Positions 18,288 through 27,254 of a stretch of DNA of 64,000 nucleotides are shown here, piece after piece. Positions within the stretch are counted from its first letter, which is position 1. Each line of letters starts with the position of its first letter. Source of the stretch: a bacterium (GTDB lineage Bacteria; Arandabacterota; Arandabacteria; Arandabacterales; Arandabacteraceae); NCBI GenBank assembly GCA_029933125.1, contig JAOZOU010000008.1, forward strand, positions 42,198 to 106,197, in the 5' to 3' direction. The notes beneath the pieces were generated by a model that saw nothing but the letters and a program-made list of their open reading frames with translations, did no database searches and had not been told where the DNA came from. Position numbers and translations under genes: made by a program.

Positions 18288-19340
18288 ATGAATATCATCG
18301 ATTTGCGAAGCCTCAAGCTTCCCGAGGAGACACAAGTCGGACGCAAGCTCAGGCCTATGCTCGTACCGCTCACGTGGATGTACTGGCTTGGGGTAAGATT
18401 GTGGCGTGCTTTTCCAGTGCGATGCAGGGATATTGACCTACCAGTCATCAGCATCGGTAGCCTTGCTGTTGGAGGGACGGGCAAGACACCCCTGACGATC
18501 CATATCGCCCAGAGACTTGTAGCCAATAGCATAAGGGTGGCTATTGTGTCACGAGGCTGGAAACGCCAATCGACCAAAGATGTTGTGGCTGTAAGTGACG
18601 GAGTTCAAATGCTGGCCAGTGTCTATGAGGCAGGGGATGAACCTTATCTTATGGCCATGCGCGTGCCCGGAGCTGCTGTCTATGTCTCAAAAGATCGCTA
18701 CAAGGCTGCTGTTGCAGCAAAGAGGATCACCAAAGCCCATATCATTCTGCTTGATGATGGGTTCCAATACCGCCGGCTCAAGAAAGCGTTGGAAATCATC
18801 TGCCTCGACGGACGCACCATCCCACCCAATGCAAAGCTTCTCCCTTTGGGCCCAATGCGTGAACCTTTCTCAATCCTCGAGCCAGAAAACATAGTTGTTG
18901 TGATGGAATATGCTGAAGCTAAAGCACTTGAGAAAAAGCTAGGATGTGAGGTTGTTTGTGCTCAATCCCAGGTGAGCACACTAGTTGATGCAGAGCTCAA
19001 TCCGATGAGCAAGGAAGCAATTGAGGGGAAGCGACTCATAGCCATATCTGGAATTGCAAATCCTTCTGGTTTTGAAAGTTCATGTGCGAGATTGGGGCTT
19101 TCTCCCGTTGTAAGTTTGCGCTACGATGACCATAAATGGTATCATGAAGGTGATGAAGCAAGAATTCTCAAGGTAATGAAGGACGAGAATTGTCAAATGA
19201 TTGTGACAACTGAAAAGGATATCATCAAGTTACCCGAGGGTCTCAAGCCCTATGCAGTTGCCCTCCGCAAGGACATTGCTCTAACCGATAGCAGGTTCTG
19301 GAGGAGGATTGAAGAAGCGATAGCACGATATGTCAGCTAA
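18288..19340 (+). CDS. lpxK: Tetraacyldisaccharide 4'-kinase
   Basis: LpxK phosphorylates the 4' position of the lipid A disaccharide. The 350-aa product has an N-terminal membrane-associating segment, the P-loop GSLAVGGTGKTPL (about residue 58), the LLDDGFQYR motif, and a C-terminal TTEKDIIKL segment typical of LpxK. ATG 18288 starts one base after the waaA stop. The 3' end overlaps nadB by 11 bases. Confidence 0.96.
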   Translation: MNIIDLRSLKLPEETQVGRKLRPMLVPLTWMYWLGVRLWRAFPVRCRDIDLPVISIGSLAVGGTGKTPLTIHIAQRLVANSIRVAIVSRGWKRQSTKDVVAVSDGVQMLASVYEAGDEPYLMAMRVPGAAVYVSKDRYKAAVAAKRITKAHIILLDDGFQYRRLKKALEIICLDGRTIPPNAKLLPLGPMREPFSILEPENIVVVMEYAEAKALEKKLGCEVVCAQSQVSTLVDAELNPMSKEAIEGKRLIAISGIANPSGFESSCARLGLSPVVSLRYDDHKWYHEGDEARILKVMKDENCQMIVTTEKDIIKLPEGLKPYAVALRKDIALTDSRFWRRIEEAIARYVS

Positions 19341-20928
19341 GGAATCTGATTTCCTGATAATTGGAAGTGGTATCGCGGGCCTGCTTGTTGCTATTAAACT
19401 AGCCAGGTTAGGCAAGGTGAATGTTGTAACCAAGAAAGAGAAAAGTGAGTCAAGCACAAACTACGCGCAGGGTGGTATTGCTGTACCTGTTGGCGAGAAT
19501 GATTCACCTCAATTGCACATCCAGGACACTTTGAGAGCTGGATGCGGTCTGAGTCATCGTGAAGTTGTGGAATTTGTTGTCACACGTGCCAAAGAATGCC
19601 TAGATGAGCTCATGAAAATGGGGGCACGCTTCACTCTCGAGGAGTCAAGGAAGGGTAAGCGCCTGGCCCTTGGGCAAGAGGGAGGCCATTCAGTCAGAAG
19701 AATTGTTCATGCTCAGGATACGACTGGCAGACATATAGAGGCTGTCTTACTTGAACGGGCTAAGTCACTGGAGACTGTAGAGATACATGAGAACAATGTG
19801 GCAGTCGATCTCATTCTTGAATCACGCATACGCCATAAACCAATGAAGCCTGATAGATGCTGGGGAGCCTATGTCCTTGAAGGCAAAACGGGAAGGGTGA
19901 ATGCCTTCGTAGCTAGGGTGACCATACTTGCTACAGGCGGCGCCGGCAAGGTTTATCTCTACACTTCAAATCCAGACATAGCCACCGGTGACGGTATAGC
20001 AATGGCTCATAGAGCTGGGGCAAGATGCGGTAACCTCGAATTCGTGCAATTTCATCCCACATGTCTTTATCACCCGGAAGCCAAAAGTTTTCTCATATCC
20101 GAGGCTGTCAGAGGGGAAGGAGCTGTGCTCAACACCCTTGATGGAGAACCTTTCATGAAGAGATACCACCCCAATGCTGACTTGGCACCTCGAGATGTCG
20201 TTGCAAGGGCAATAGATTCGGAAATGAAGAGGCTGGGCCACAAACACGTTTTGCTGGATATGCGACCCATCGGCAAGATTCGTGTTAAGCGAAGATTCCC
20301 CAACATCTACAAAACCTGCCTTCGATACGGGTATGACGTTAGCAAGCAACCTTTACCAGTTGTTCCAGCCGCTCACTATATGTGCGGAGGAGTTGCTGTC
20401 GATCTCAAGGCTAGGACAACAATTGACGGATTACTGGCAGTAGGTGAAGTTGCCTTCACTGGAATGCATGGAGCAAACAGACTCGCTTCCAACTCCTTGC
20501 TCGAGGCTCTCGTTTTTGCCGATGTTGCAGCCAAGACAGCAAGCAGCATCGCTAAATCTAAGGCGATCTGCCCACCCGAGGTTGAACCCTGGAAGGACGA
20601 AGGTACAGCACAGCTGCCTGAGATCGTTCTGCTTGACCATGACTGGGATCAGGTCAGATCGCTGATGTGGGACTATGTTGGTATAGTTCGTTCAGATTCG
20701 AGGCTCAACATTGCTCGGAGACGCATCCGAATGCTTAGAGAGCATATCGAGTCATACTATCGAGCTTATAAACTTGTCCCCGACCTCCTAGAGCTCAGGA
20801 ACATAGCATATGTTGGTGAGCTAATCATAAGATGCGCCATGATGCGCAGGGAAAGCAGAGGTCTCCATTACAACATCGATTGTCCGCGGACCGATGATCT
20901 CAATTGGCGAAGGGACACCCTAATTTGA
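19330..20928 (+). CDS. nadB: L-aspartate oxidase
   Basis: NadB oxidises L-aspartate to iminoaspartate for de novo NAD synthesis, using FAD. The 532-aa product has a dinucleotide-binding GSGIAGLLVA at the N-terminus, STNYAQGGIAV, the histidine-bearing GGHSVRRIVHAQDTTGR, and GANRLASNSLLEALVFA, followed by a helical C-terminal domain. This matches NadB better than succinate dehydrogenase flavoprotein. nadA and nadC are not nearby. Its start overlaps lpxK, so it shares the envelope operon. Confidence 0.95.
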   Translation: MSAKESDFLIIGSGIAGLLVAIKLARLGKVNVVTKKEKSESSTNYAQGGIAVPVGENDSPQLHIQDTLRAGCGLSHREVVEFVVTRAKECLDELMKMGARFTLEESRKGKRLALGQEGGHSVRRIVHAQDTTGRHIEAVLLERAKSLETVEIHENNVAVDLILESRIRHKPMKPDRCWGAYVLEGKTGRVNAFVARVTILATGGAGKVYLYTSNPDIATGDGIAMAHRAGARCGNLEFVQFHPTCLYHPEAKSFLISEAVRGEGAVLNTLDGEPFMKRYHPNADLAPRDVVARAIDSEMKRLGHKHVLLDMRPIGKIRVKRRFPNIYKTCLRYGYDVSKQPLPVVPAAHYMCGGVAVDLKARTTIDGLLAVGEVAFTGMHGANRLASNSLLEALVFADVAAKTASSIAKSKAICPPEVEPWKDEGTAQLPEIVLLDHDWDQVRSLMWDYVGIVRSDSRLNIARRRIRMLREHIESYYRAYKLVPDLLELRNIAYVGELIIRCAMMRRESRGLHYNIDCPRTDDLNWRRDTLI

Positions 20929-20929
20929 T

Positions 20930-21487
20930 ATGAAGATCCTTGTGACTGGTACCCCGGGCATAGGTAAGACCACGGTTGTCGAAAGGGTCGTGGCTCACCT
21001 GGGAGATATGGCAGGTGGTTTCATAACACGTGAGATAAGGGAACGAGGGTCTCGCACAGGTTTTATGATCGAAACATTGGATGGGCAAAAGGCTGTTCTG
21101 GCAACTCTGGAGGGTAAAGCCAAACCAAGGGTTGGCAGATATCACGTAATCGTATCCAATCTTGAGAACGTTGGTGTCGTTGCTATCGAACATGCCCTGC
21201 AGGAAGGTAAGATAATAGTTGTGGATGAGATAGGAAAGATGGAATTGTTATCTCCCAGGTTTAGGGATACTATTCTTAGGGTGCTGGATCGTGAAGTCTC
21301 GCTTTTAGCAACAATAGGTGTAGGTAAGGATCCCTTGCTAAGGTCGATAAGGAAGCGCAGAGATATCCAACTCATGAAAGTGACTAAGGAGAAGCGTAAC
21401 GATCTACCCATGAAGATACTCAAGCTGCTTGGTCACGGTGGAGGTTGGTCACATGAGAGGGAGAAGTCTGGGAATTGCTTCGATTAG
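20930..21487 (+). CDS. THEP1-type nucleoside-triphosphatase
   Basis: The 185-aa product has a P-loop at the very N-terminus (VTGTPGIGKTT), the GGFITREIRERGSRTGF strand-loop typical of THEP1 NTPases, and a Walker B-like VVDEIGKMELLS. THEP1 enzymes hydrolyse NTPs in vitro and their physiological role is unknown. They are common in archaea and thermophiles and scattered in bacteria. ATG is 2 bases after nadB, and the 3' end overlaps the next gene by 35 bases. The family call is secure. The role is not. Confidence 0.88.
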   Translation: MKILVTGTPGIGKTTVVERVVAHLGDMAGGFITREIRERGSRTGFMIETLDGQKAVLATLEGKAKPRVGRYHVIVSNLENVGVVAIEHALQEGKIIVVDEIGKMELLSPRFRDTILRVLDREVSLLATIGVGKDPLLRSIRKRRDIQLMKVTKEKRNDLPMKILKLLGHGGGWSHEREKSGNCFD

Positions 21488-23024
21488 CATCTTTCTCTTG
21501 ATCTTCGCTTTTGCATGTTCCAAGGGCACCGAGTCCCGCGAAAGGGGGAATGCTAGTATGGCACCATCCGTGGAAATTAGAGAGCCAGCTGTTGCCGGTG
21601 CTTTCTACCCTGGGACGGAAAGCGCACTTCGTAAGAATGTAGAGCAATTGCTTAGCCAGGCTAAGCCACCTGTGTTCAAGGGCAAGGTGATTGGTCTTAT
21701 ATCCCCACATGCAGGCTACATATATTCAGGTCTCGTCGCTGCTCATGGATATAAGCTCATCAAGGGTACGAGATTTGACGATGTTATCATCGTGGCACCG
21801 AGCCATCATGCCTATTTCAAGGGGAGCTCTATCTATTTCAAGGGACCATATCGTACACCGCTTGGTCTTGTAGATGTTGACCGCGCTTTATGCAAGGCTA
21901 TAGTGGATTTTGATGAGTCCATCATCTACTATCCTCAAGCTCACTTCAGAGAACACTCACTCGAGGTTCAATTGCCTTTTCTCCAGATAGCTCTCGACAG
22001 CTTGAGAATTGTTCCGATTGTGATGGGGGATCAAGCATTTGATAACTGTGTGAGACTTGCAGAGGCAATTGCCTCGAATGTTAAGGATAGAAATGTTCTG
22101 CTTGTCGCAAGCTCCGACCTATCACACTACCATAACTACGACGAAGCTGTCTCGCTTGATAATATAGTGATCGATCACGTCAGCAGATATGATTACGAAG
22201 GTCTTGCTAAAGATCTTGAAAGGCGAGTCTGTGAGGCATGTGGAGGCGGTCCTATAATCACTGTCATGATTGCGGCTCAAAAATTGGGTGCAACCAAGAG
22301 CGTGATTCTGAAGTATGCCAACTCAGGCGATGTAACGGGTGACCGATCGACTGTCGTAGGTTACCTCTCCGCTGCCTTGATTTCCGAGAAGAAGGGGGAC
22401 ACCAAGTCGGAGAAAAGCACCGAGACAAAAGGTGAATCCAGATCCAGTACGGTTGGGGTGGATTTAGGGCTAGGTGACGCTGAGAAAATTGAACTTCTAA
22501 AGATTGCTCGTTTGTCAATCGAAGCCAAGGTCAAGGGCAAGCCTATTCCTGAATTTCATACTGACCTCCCCCTGTTAAAGGCCAAGATGGGTGCCTTTGT
22601 AACCCTTACCAAAAATGGGCAACTCAGAGGTTGCATAGGTAACATCCGAGGCACTATGCCACTCTATCAGACAGTCTCGCAGATGGCGATAGCTGCCGCT
22701 ACTGAGGACCCGCGCTTCCCGCCTGTCAGAGCTGATGAACTTAAGGATATAACCATAGAGATCTCAGTGCTCACACCCTTCAAGCGCTTGACTGATCCAG
22801 AAGAAATCCAGATTGGTAGAGATGGCCTTTATATTGAAAAGGGACATCACCATGGACTCCTTCTTCCGCAGGTGGCAACTGAATATGGGTGGGACAGAGA
22901 GGAATTCCTCAAACATACATGCCTCAAGGCTGGTCTTCCCCCAGATGCCTGGAAGGAAGGATCAACACTTTACTCATTTTCAGCTCAGGTTTTCAATGAA
23001 ACCGAACTCGGCCTGAAACCATGA
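21453..23024 (+). CDS. Memo-AMMECR1 fusion with lipoprotein-like signal
   Basis: A 523-aa protein joins an AmmeMemoRadiSam system B (Memo-like, about residues 44-300) and A (AMMECR1-like, about 347-520) domain. Memo histidine motifs are visible: SPHAGYIYSG, APSHH, HFREHSLEVQLPF, SSDLSHYHNY. AMMECR1 shows GAFVTLTKNGQLRGCIG and AAATEDPRFPP. ATG 21453 with GGAGG 8 bases upstream gives a hydrophobic signal ending FAFAC followed by S, consistent with lipidation, although -3 is Ala rather than Leu. The usual third partner, a radical SAM enzyme, is not adjacent. The system is associated with radical SAM chemistry of unknown output. A lipid-anchored version would act outside the cytoplasm, which is unusual. 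Confidence 0.88.
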   Translation: MRGRSLGIASISIFLLIFAFACSKGTESRERGNASMAPSVEIREPAVAGAFYPGTESALRKNVEQLLSQAKPPVFKGKVIGLISPHAGYIYSGLVAAHGYKLIKGTRFDDVIIVAPSHHAYFKGSSIYFKGPYRTPLGLVDVDRALCKAIVDFDESIIYYPQAHFREHSLEVQLPFLQIALDSLRIVPIVMGDQAFDNCVRLAEAIASNVKDRNVLLVASSDLSHYHNYDEAVSLDNIVIDHVSRYDYEGLAKDLERRVCEACGGGPIITVMIAAQKLGATKSVILKYANSGDVTGDRSTVVGYLSAALISEKKGDTKSEKSTETKGESRSSTVGVDLGLGDAEKIELLKIARLSIEAKVKGKPIPEFHTDLPLLKAKMGAFVTLTKNGQLRGCIGNIRGTMPLYQTVSQMAIAAATEDPRFPPVRADELKDITIEISVLTPFKRLTDPEEIQIGRDGLYIEKGHHHGLLLPQVATEYGWDREEFLKHTCLKAGLPPDAWKEGSTLYSFSAQVFNETELGLKP

Positions 23025-25269
23025 AGATTGCTGCCATGCCTGCTAGGACTATGGAGTTGACGAGGGCAGATACATAGGCTGTAGCGTGGAAGCCGAGAGT
23101 CGGCACAACAAGAAAACCAACAAGCAAGCCTGCGACGGAAGCTCCAACAAGATCAAGTGAATAAGCTAGGCCTCCTGCTTCAGCTTCCGAAGATGATTGT
23201 CTCAACAAGTCTGAAGCTCTCGCAAAGATTGCCCCTGAGGTTGCCCCCGTTAGGAAGGCGAGTATGGTGAAAGGCAAATCTATATAGAATCCGCCAATCT
23301 TGCTGCTCCTCAGGACGTCGAAAATGGCAACTACGCCAAGGGGAATGACTATCAACGCAACTTGAAGGAGGAGTATGTCTCTGGCCAGGGTCTTACCATG
23401 GTACTTGTGACTCACAAGCGATGCTATCCCCATCCCCAGCATGAAGCCCGCTATCAACATCGCTATCTTGACATAGATGTAGCCACTGAGAACCTGGAAA
23501 CAGAGTAGGAGAAGTACCTGAGTAAGCATCGAAGCAAAACCCATGGCATATACAGCCAATGCCCCCACCACGATATCACAGCATCTTAGATTGCCCCGAA
23601 CAAAGCCAAGAGGAAAAACAATTGCCAGAGCAGTAAGAATAGCTAACCACCTGCCGAAACCTGACCACCTGATCATCCTGAGAAGCAATTTTCCGCTCCT
23701 GAAATGTTTTGCCCAGAGGGCAATGGAATACGCAAACGAGATGGGGCGGTCATCCACACTTGGCCTAACAGATTCAAAAGATGCGACGATGCTGTCAATC
23801 TGTGCTCTTGCAAGGGGAAACAATCTATTGGCAATCACTGGAGAAGTTATGAAGGAGGTTGCTATTCCCCTTTCCTCAAGTGTATCAAGTAGCTTTGTGA
23901 CGCGGTCTTCAACTTCGAGATTTCTCGATGCTATGATGTGGATAGTCTCCCCAGGCAGTATGGTTACCCTTCCCAATGCTTGCCTACATGCATTGGCAAT
24001 CGCCGAAATGAGACTAGCTCGCTCAGGGCCAAGGTAGGCTCCTTCACATGGTATCTTGAGAGCAAGCACACCCTGAGCATGAAGGATACACGCAACCTTC
24101 TTGAAGAATTCGACAGTATAGTAGCGACAGATCTGAAGATTCACCGGCTCACCGACATTCACTATTACCACATCATAAAGCTCATGCGTTGACGCAACAT
24201 AGCGTCTGCCATCCCCATAGATGGCTCTAACTTTCACACCTTCAGCTGAGAGCCAGCCAGGTGGTGTGAATCTCCTGACAACATCAATCATCTTTGGATC
24301 GAGCTCCACATAGTCCAGAGACTCAATCGAAGCATATTTTGCAACCTCATGCACCACACCACTACCGCCCCCACCCAGAATCAGAACCTTGTGTGGCGAG
24401 GGATGGCAGAGCAGCGGAATGTGGACGGTTTCTTCAGCATAAAAGAGGTCAGGAGCTGAGAAGATCAACACACCATTCTCATAGAAGTCATTCATGTCAC
24501 CCCTTGAGGTTACGACTATGTTGCCATAGCGGGTGTCAACTGAGGCTCCGACGCTCAATGGGTGCCATTCCCAACCTCTCGTCGTAATATCCACACGTTT
24601 GCCAAAGATGGCAATCCCCAGAACGCCAACAAGTGCGATCAGGGCGACTTTTCTGGTGGGTGGCTTACCTGGTAGCAGTATGGCTACAACTACGCAAAGC
24701 ATCCCCCCAAGAGCCGTAATAGCAACTGGGTCAAGCTTTTCAAGAAGAAAGGCTGCCAAGCCCCCACCAACAATTGCGGAACCAAGCGTCTCTATGCCGT
24801 ATGCAAAAGGGATGGGTTTTGTGATACCCGCTCTTTCAAGATAGGCCACGATTGCAACAAAGAGAGCTCCGATGATGAATCCAAAGGGAAAGATACCAAT
24901 CACGCTTAGGATGAGTATGGTTGCTGGACTGGGCAGCTCTCCAAATCCAACCATCACCGGTTTGATGAGTCTCACCAAATTCACTTGAACTAGGGATATT
25001 ACTGGCGCCATAATCAGGAGGGTCGCAAGGGTTGTAAAATGCCTGATCACGGCTTTTGATTTTCTCAGGATGAGAGCGCCAAGGGAGACTGAGACGAGCC
25101 AGACCGCAAAGGCAATAGAGAAACTTAACTCGTTGCCTCCGAAGGCTACAAGGAGCTCTCTCAAGAGTATGACTTGCACAGAGGTGCTGATAATGCCGAG
25201 AGCAAAGGGCGCAAGCAGTAATCTCCCAGAGAGTCGCATCCTAATCATCTCACTTGATTTGTCCGCCAT
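22993..25269 (-). CDS. Multi-pass membrane protein with spermidine-synthase-like domain
   Basis: A 758-aa protein (ATG start at 25269; TTG at 25296 or later ATGs at 25248 and 25239 are possible). It has about six or seven TM segments in the first 230 residues, a Rossmann methyltransferase-like domain (about 270-520) with LILGGGGSGVVHEVAKY and YVELDP, then six or so more TM segments. The fold resembles polyamine aminopropyltransferase. However, the catalytic segment, normally D-x-x-D, reads VNVGEPVNLQ, so aminopropyl transfer is doubtful. Similar membrane fusions occur in many bacteria without a known function. It overlaps the convergent Memo-AMMECR1 gene by 32 bases at the 3' end. Confidence 0.8.
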   Translation of the reverse strand: MADKSSEMIRMRLSGRLLLAPFALGIISTSVQVILLRELLVAFGGNELSFSIAFAVWLVSVSLGALILRKSKAVIRHFTTLATLLIMAPVISLVQVNLVRLIKPVMVGFGELPSPATILILSVIGIFPFGFIIGALFVAIVAYLERAGITKPIPFAYGIETLGSAIVGGGLAAFLLEKLDPVAITALGGMLCVVVAILLPGKPPTRKVALIALVGVLGIAIFGKRVDITTRGWEWHPLSVGASVDTRYGNIVVTSRGDMNDFYENGVLIFSAPDLFYAEETVHIPLLCHPSPHKVLILGGGGSGVVHEVAKYASIESLDYVELDPKMIDVVRRFTPPGWLSAEGVKVRAIYGDGRRYVASTHELYDVVIVNVGEPVNLQICRYYTVEFFKKVACILHAQGVLALKIPCEGAYLGPERASLISAIANACRQALGRVTILPGETIHIIASRNLEVEDRVTKLLDTLEERGIATSFITSPVIANRLFPLARAQIDSIVASFESVRPSVDDRPISFAYSIALWAKHFRSGKLLLRMIRWSGFGRWLAILTALAIVFPLGFVRGNLRCCDIVVGALAVYAMGFASMLTQVLLLLCFQVLSGYIYVKIAMLIAGFMLGMGIASLVSHKYHGKTLARDILLLQVALIVIPLGVVAIFDVLRSSKIGGFYIDLPFTILAFLTGATSGAIFARASDLLRQSSSEAEAGGLAYSLDLVGASVAGLLVGFLVVPTLGFHATAYVSALVNSIVLAGMAAIFMVSGRVRFH

Positions 25270-25282
25270 GCTATCATACTTT
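25254..25282 (+). promoter_or_regulatory. Possible promoter for Minf_1886-hsp20 run
   Basis: TTGATT (25254-25259), a 17-base spacer and TACTTT (25277-25282) lie about 35 bases before ATG 25317. The -10 is weak. It lies in the divergent gap and partly inside the start of the opposite gene. On the other strand, TATGAT (25278-25273) could serve the divergent gene, with no good -35. Confidence 0.35.
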
Positions 25283-25316
25283 AGGTAGGTGCTCAATATC
25301 GGATGGTCAAAGCGAC

Positions 25317-25703
25317 ATGAAAGATGAGGGGCTAATAGCCAGGATTGAGAACATCATAGATAGGGATCCGAGGTACAAGCTTGAGGCATACCTCTTCCTT
25401 ATAAAAGCTGTCGAATATACAATGGAGAGGCTTGAAAGGCATGGGCACGTCACGGGAAGGGAGCTGCTGGAGGGAATCAGAGAGCTGGCGAAGAAACGCT
25501 TTGGACCGATGGCACGCATGGTTTTTGAATCCTGGGGAGTAAACGCAACCGACGATTTTGGAGAGGTGGTTTTCAACCTAGTTGAAGCTGGTATCCTTGG
25601 AAAGACTGAGCAGGATTCCAAGGATGATTTCAGGGGAGTCTACGATTTCGCCGACGTCTTTGAGAAACAATATGATTGGGATATCGGTAACTCTTCGAAA
25701 TAG
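25317..25703 (+). CDS. Minf_1886 (TIGR04138-like) family protein
   Basis: A 128-aa protein with the conserved text of the Planctomycete/Verrucomicrobia-type Minf_1886 family: RDPRYKLEAYLFLIKAVEYT, VTGRELLEGIRELA, FGPMARMVFESWGV, and FGEVVFNLVEAG followed by LGKTEQDSKDDF. ATG 25317 is used because an upstream start (25254) would lie inside the divergent gene. The family has no known function and is soluble with a helical look. It is first in a co-directional run with hsp20. Confidence 0.8.
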   Translation: MKDEGLIARIENIIDRDPRYKLEAYLFLIKAVEYTMERLERHGHVTGRELLEGIRELAKKRFGPMARMVFESWGVNATDDFGEVVFNLVEAGILGKTEQDSKDDFRGVYDFADVFEKQYDWDIGNSSK

Positions 25704-25714
25704 AGGAGCTTACG

Positions 25715-26170
25715 ATGCCTGAATCCAAGGATGACATAATACGTGATATTCGTCATATCCAGGAGACAATGGAGCGTCTTCTTCAGGATTTCTCGAGGTT
25801 TCACATTCCCCTTCTGCTTGGAAAGGAGTCGGTCTGGCGCCCGCTTACTGATGTCTATGAAACTGACAGCCACTATGTCGTGAGGATGGAAATAGCCGGA
25901 ATGAACCCAGCTGATTTCAGGATAATACTGCGTAACAGAGTACTTACAATAAGGGGAACGCGACCGGATCCAACACCACCTGCGCGTAAGCATTTCCACA
26001 AGATGGAGATAAGCCTTGGCCCCTTTGAACGCAATGTTGAGATTCCTCGGGACATAAGGATTGCCTCAATTGAAGCCCGGTATGAGAACGGATTTCTCTT
26101 GGTCACCATAGAGAAAGGCGAGGAGCAAGCCAAATCTGGTGAGAGAATTATACCAGTGGAGCGAGGTTAA
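25715..26170 (+). CDS. Small heat-shock protein Hsp20/alpha-crystallin family
   Basis: A 151-aa holdase-type chaperone. The alpha-crystallin domain spans about residues 45-140 with PLTDVYETDSHYVVRMEIAG, VLTIRG, and a late GFLLVTI segment. A short IPV-like motif (IIPVERG) at the C-terminus fits the I-x-I/V oligomerisation tail. ATG 25715 has GAGG at 25703-25706, about 8 bases upstream. No CIRCE or CtsR site was seen upstream. Confidence 0.92.
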   Translation: MPESKDDIIRDIRHIQETMERLLQDFSRFHIPLLLGKESVWRPLTDVYETDSHYVVRMEIAGMNPADFRIILRNRVLTIRGTRPDPTPPARKHFHKMEISLGPFERNVEIPRDIRIASIEARYENGFLLVTIEKGEEQAKSGERIIPVERG

Positions 26171-26175
26171 CTCAC

Positions 26176-27252
26176 TTGCCCAGTTGGACCACCAAGGCAC
26201 TGCTCAAGATTGCCGCCAGGATTCTGGGGAATGAGCATGCAAATGAGCCCTTCTCGCTTGCGAGAATCTCCCAGAGTGCGCGCCGGGTGCTTGTAGTGCC
26301 CGCCGAAGGTCTTGCAGAGATCTTGCTTACATATCCAGCGCTAAGTCTGCTAAGAAAGTGTTTGCCAGAGTCGAAGATAATGTGTCTGGTTCAGGGTGCT
26401 CAGGTGGAGGTCCTTCGCAACTTTGGCACGGTTGATGAGTTTGTTGAATTGCCCACGTTCTCCGGTGCAAGGGGTTTCTTTCGGTATAAGACATTTGTGA
26501 AAGACATCAGGGCAAGAATGGCAGAAGCTGCTTTCTGCTTTGACTTCAGGCAGGATTTCCACCGTATCATGCTGCCCATGTTAAGCGGAGCACGCTTGCG
26601 TTTCAAGCTAAAGGATGAGGTTGGCTATCCTCTTTTCAATATCGAAGTCATTCCTCGCCAGGGAGCTTCTTACCTTAGGGATGTCAACATCAGCCTCGTA
26701 AGATTCCTTGCTGACCAGGGCACGGCCTATGACAATTGGCACTTGCCTGAGAACGAGATAAGGATTGCAAGAGAAATCATAAAATTTCGCAAACCGAATG
26801 CCTCTGATCTTCTTGTCGCCGTCGACCTGAGCTACACAAAGAACAGAGAACGCCCGCCTTTCGATGTGGCCGTGCGAGTAGCAAGGAGTTTTGCAGCCCT
26901 GAGGCCAGCAAAGATAGCCTTGTTAGCTGATCCAGAACCAGCAATAGGGGAGGACGAAATACGCCAGCTTGGTCCCTACGACTGGTTACAGATTCCCCAG
27001 AAGACATTCAGAGACACCCTGGGAACCCTATCTCAGTGCGATCTCCTGATATCGGCGAATACAAATCTCTTTCATTTTGCTATTTGCATGAATGTACCAG
27101 TCTTCGGATTATTTTCTAATAGGGATGAGGCTATGTGGATACCTCCTGACGGTCGCTTCGAACTAGTCGATGAAGATACCTGGAAGACTACGCCCCCAGC
27201 CAGGCTGGCAATGCGAATGCGGGATTTTCTCGAAAAGGTTACAGGTAGCTGA
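26176..27252 (+). CDS. Glycosyltransferase family 9-like protein (heptosyltransferase-like)
   Basis: A 358-aa GT-B-type protein starting at TTG 26176, with GCGAGG upstream. The N-terminal RVLVVPAEGLAEILLTYPAL resembles the GT9 start, but the usual R-x-x-x-G-D is replaced by AEGLAE. Toward the C-terminus, DLLISANTNLFHFAICMNVPVFGLF corresponds to the GT9 nucleotide-sugar site, again with the normal DSG changed to ANT. It may therefore have a different donor or no activity. It is followed 2 bases later by the MsbA-like exporter. Confidence 0.7.
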   Translation: MPSWTTKALLKIAARILGNEHANEPFSLARISQSARRVLVVPAEGLAEILLTYPALSLLRKCLPESKIMCLVQGAQVEVLRNFGTVDEFVELPTFSGARGFFRYKTFVKDIRARMAEAAFCFDFRQDFHRIMLPMLSGARLRFKLKDEVGYPLFNIEVIPRQGASYLRDVNISLVRFLADQGTAYDNWHLPENEIRIAREIIKFRKPNASDLLVAVDLSYTKNRERPPFDVAVRVARSFAALRPAKIALLADPEPAIGEDEIRQLGPYDWLQIPQKTFRDTLGTLSQCDLLISANTNLFHFAICMNVPVFGLFSNRDEAMWIPPDGRFELVDEDTWKTTPPARLAMRMRDFLEKVTGS

Positions 27253-27254
27253 AC

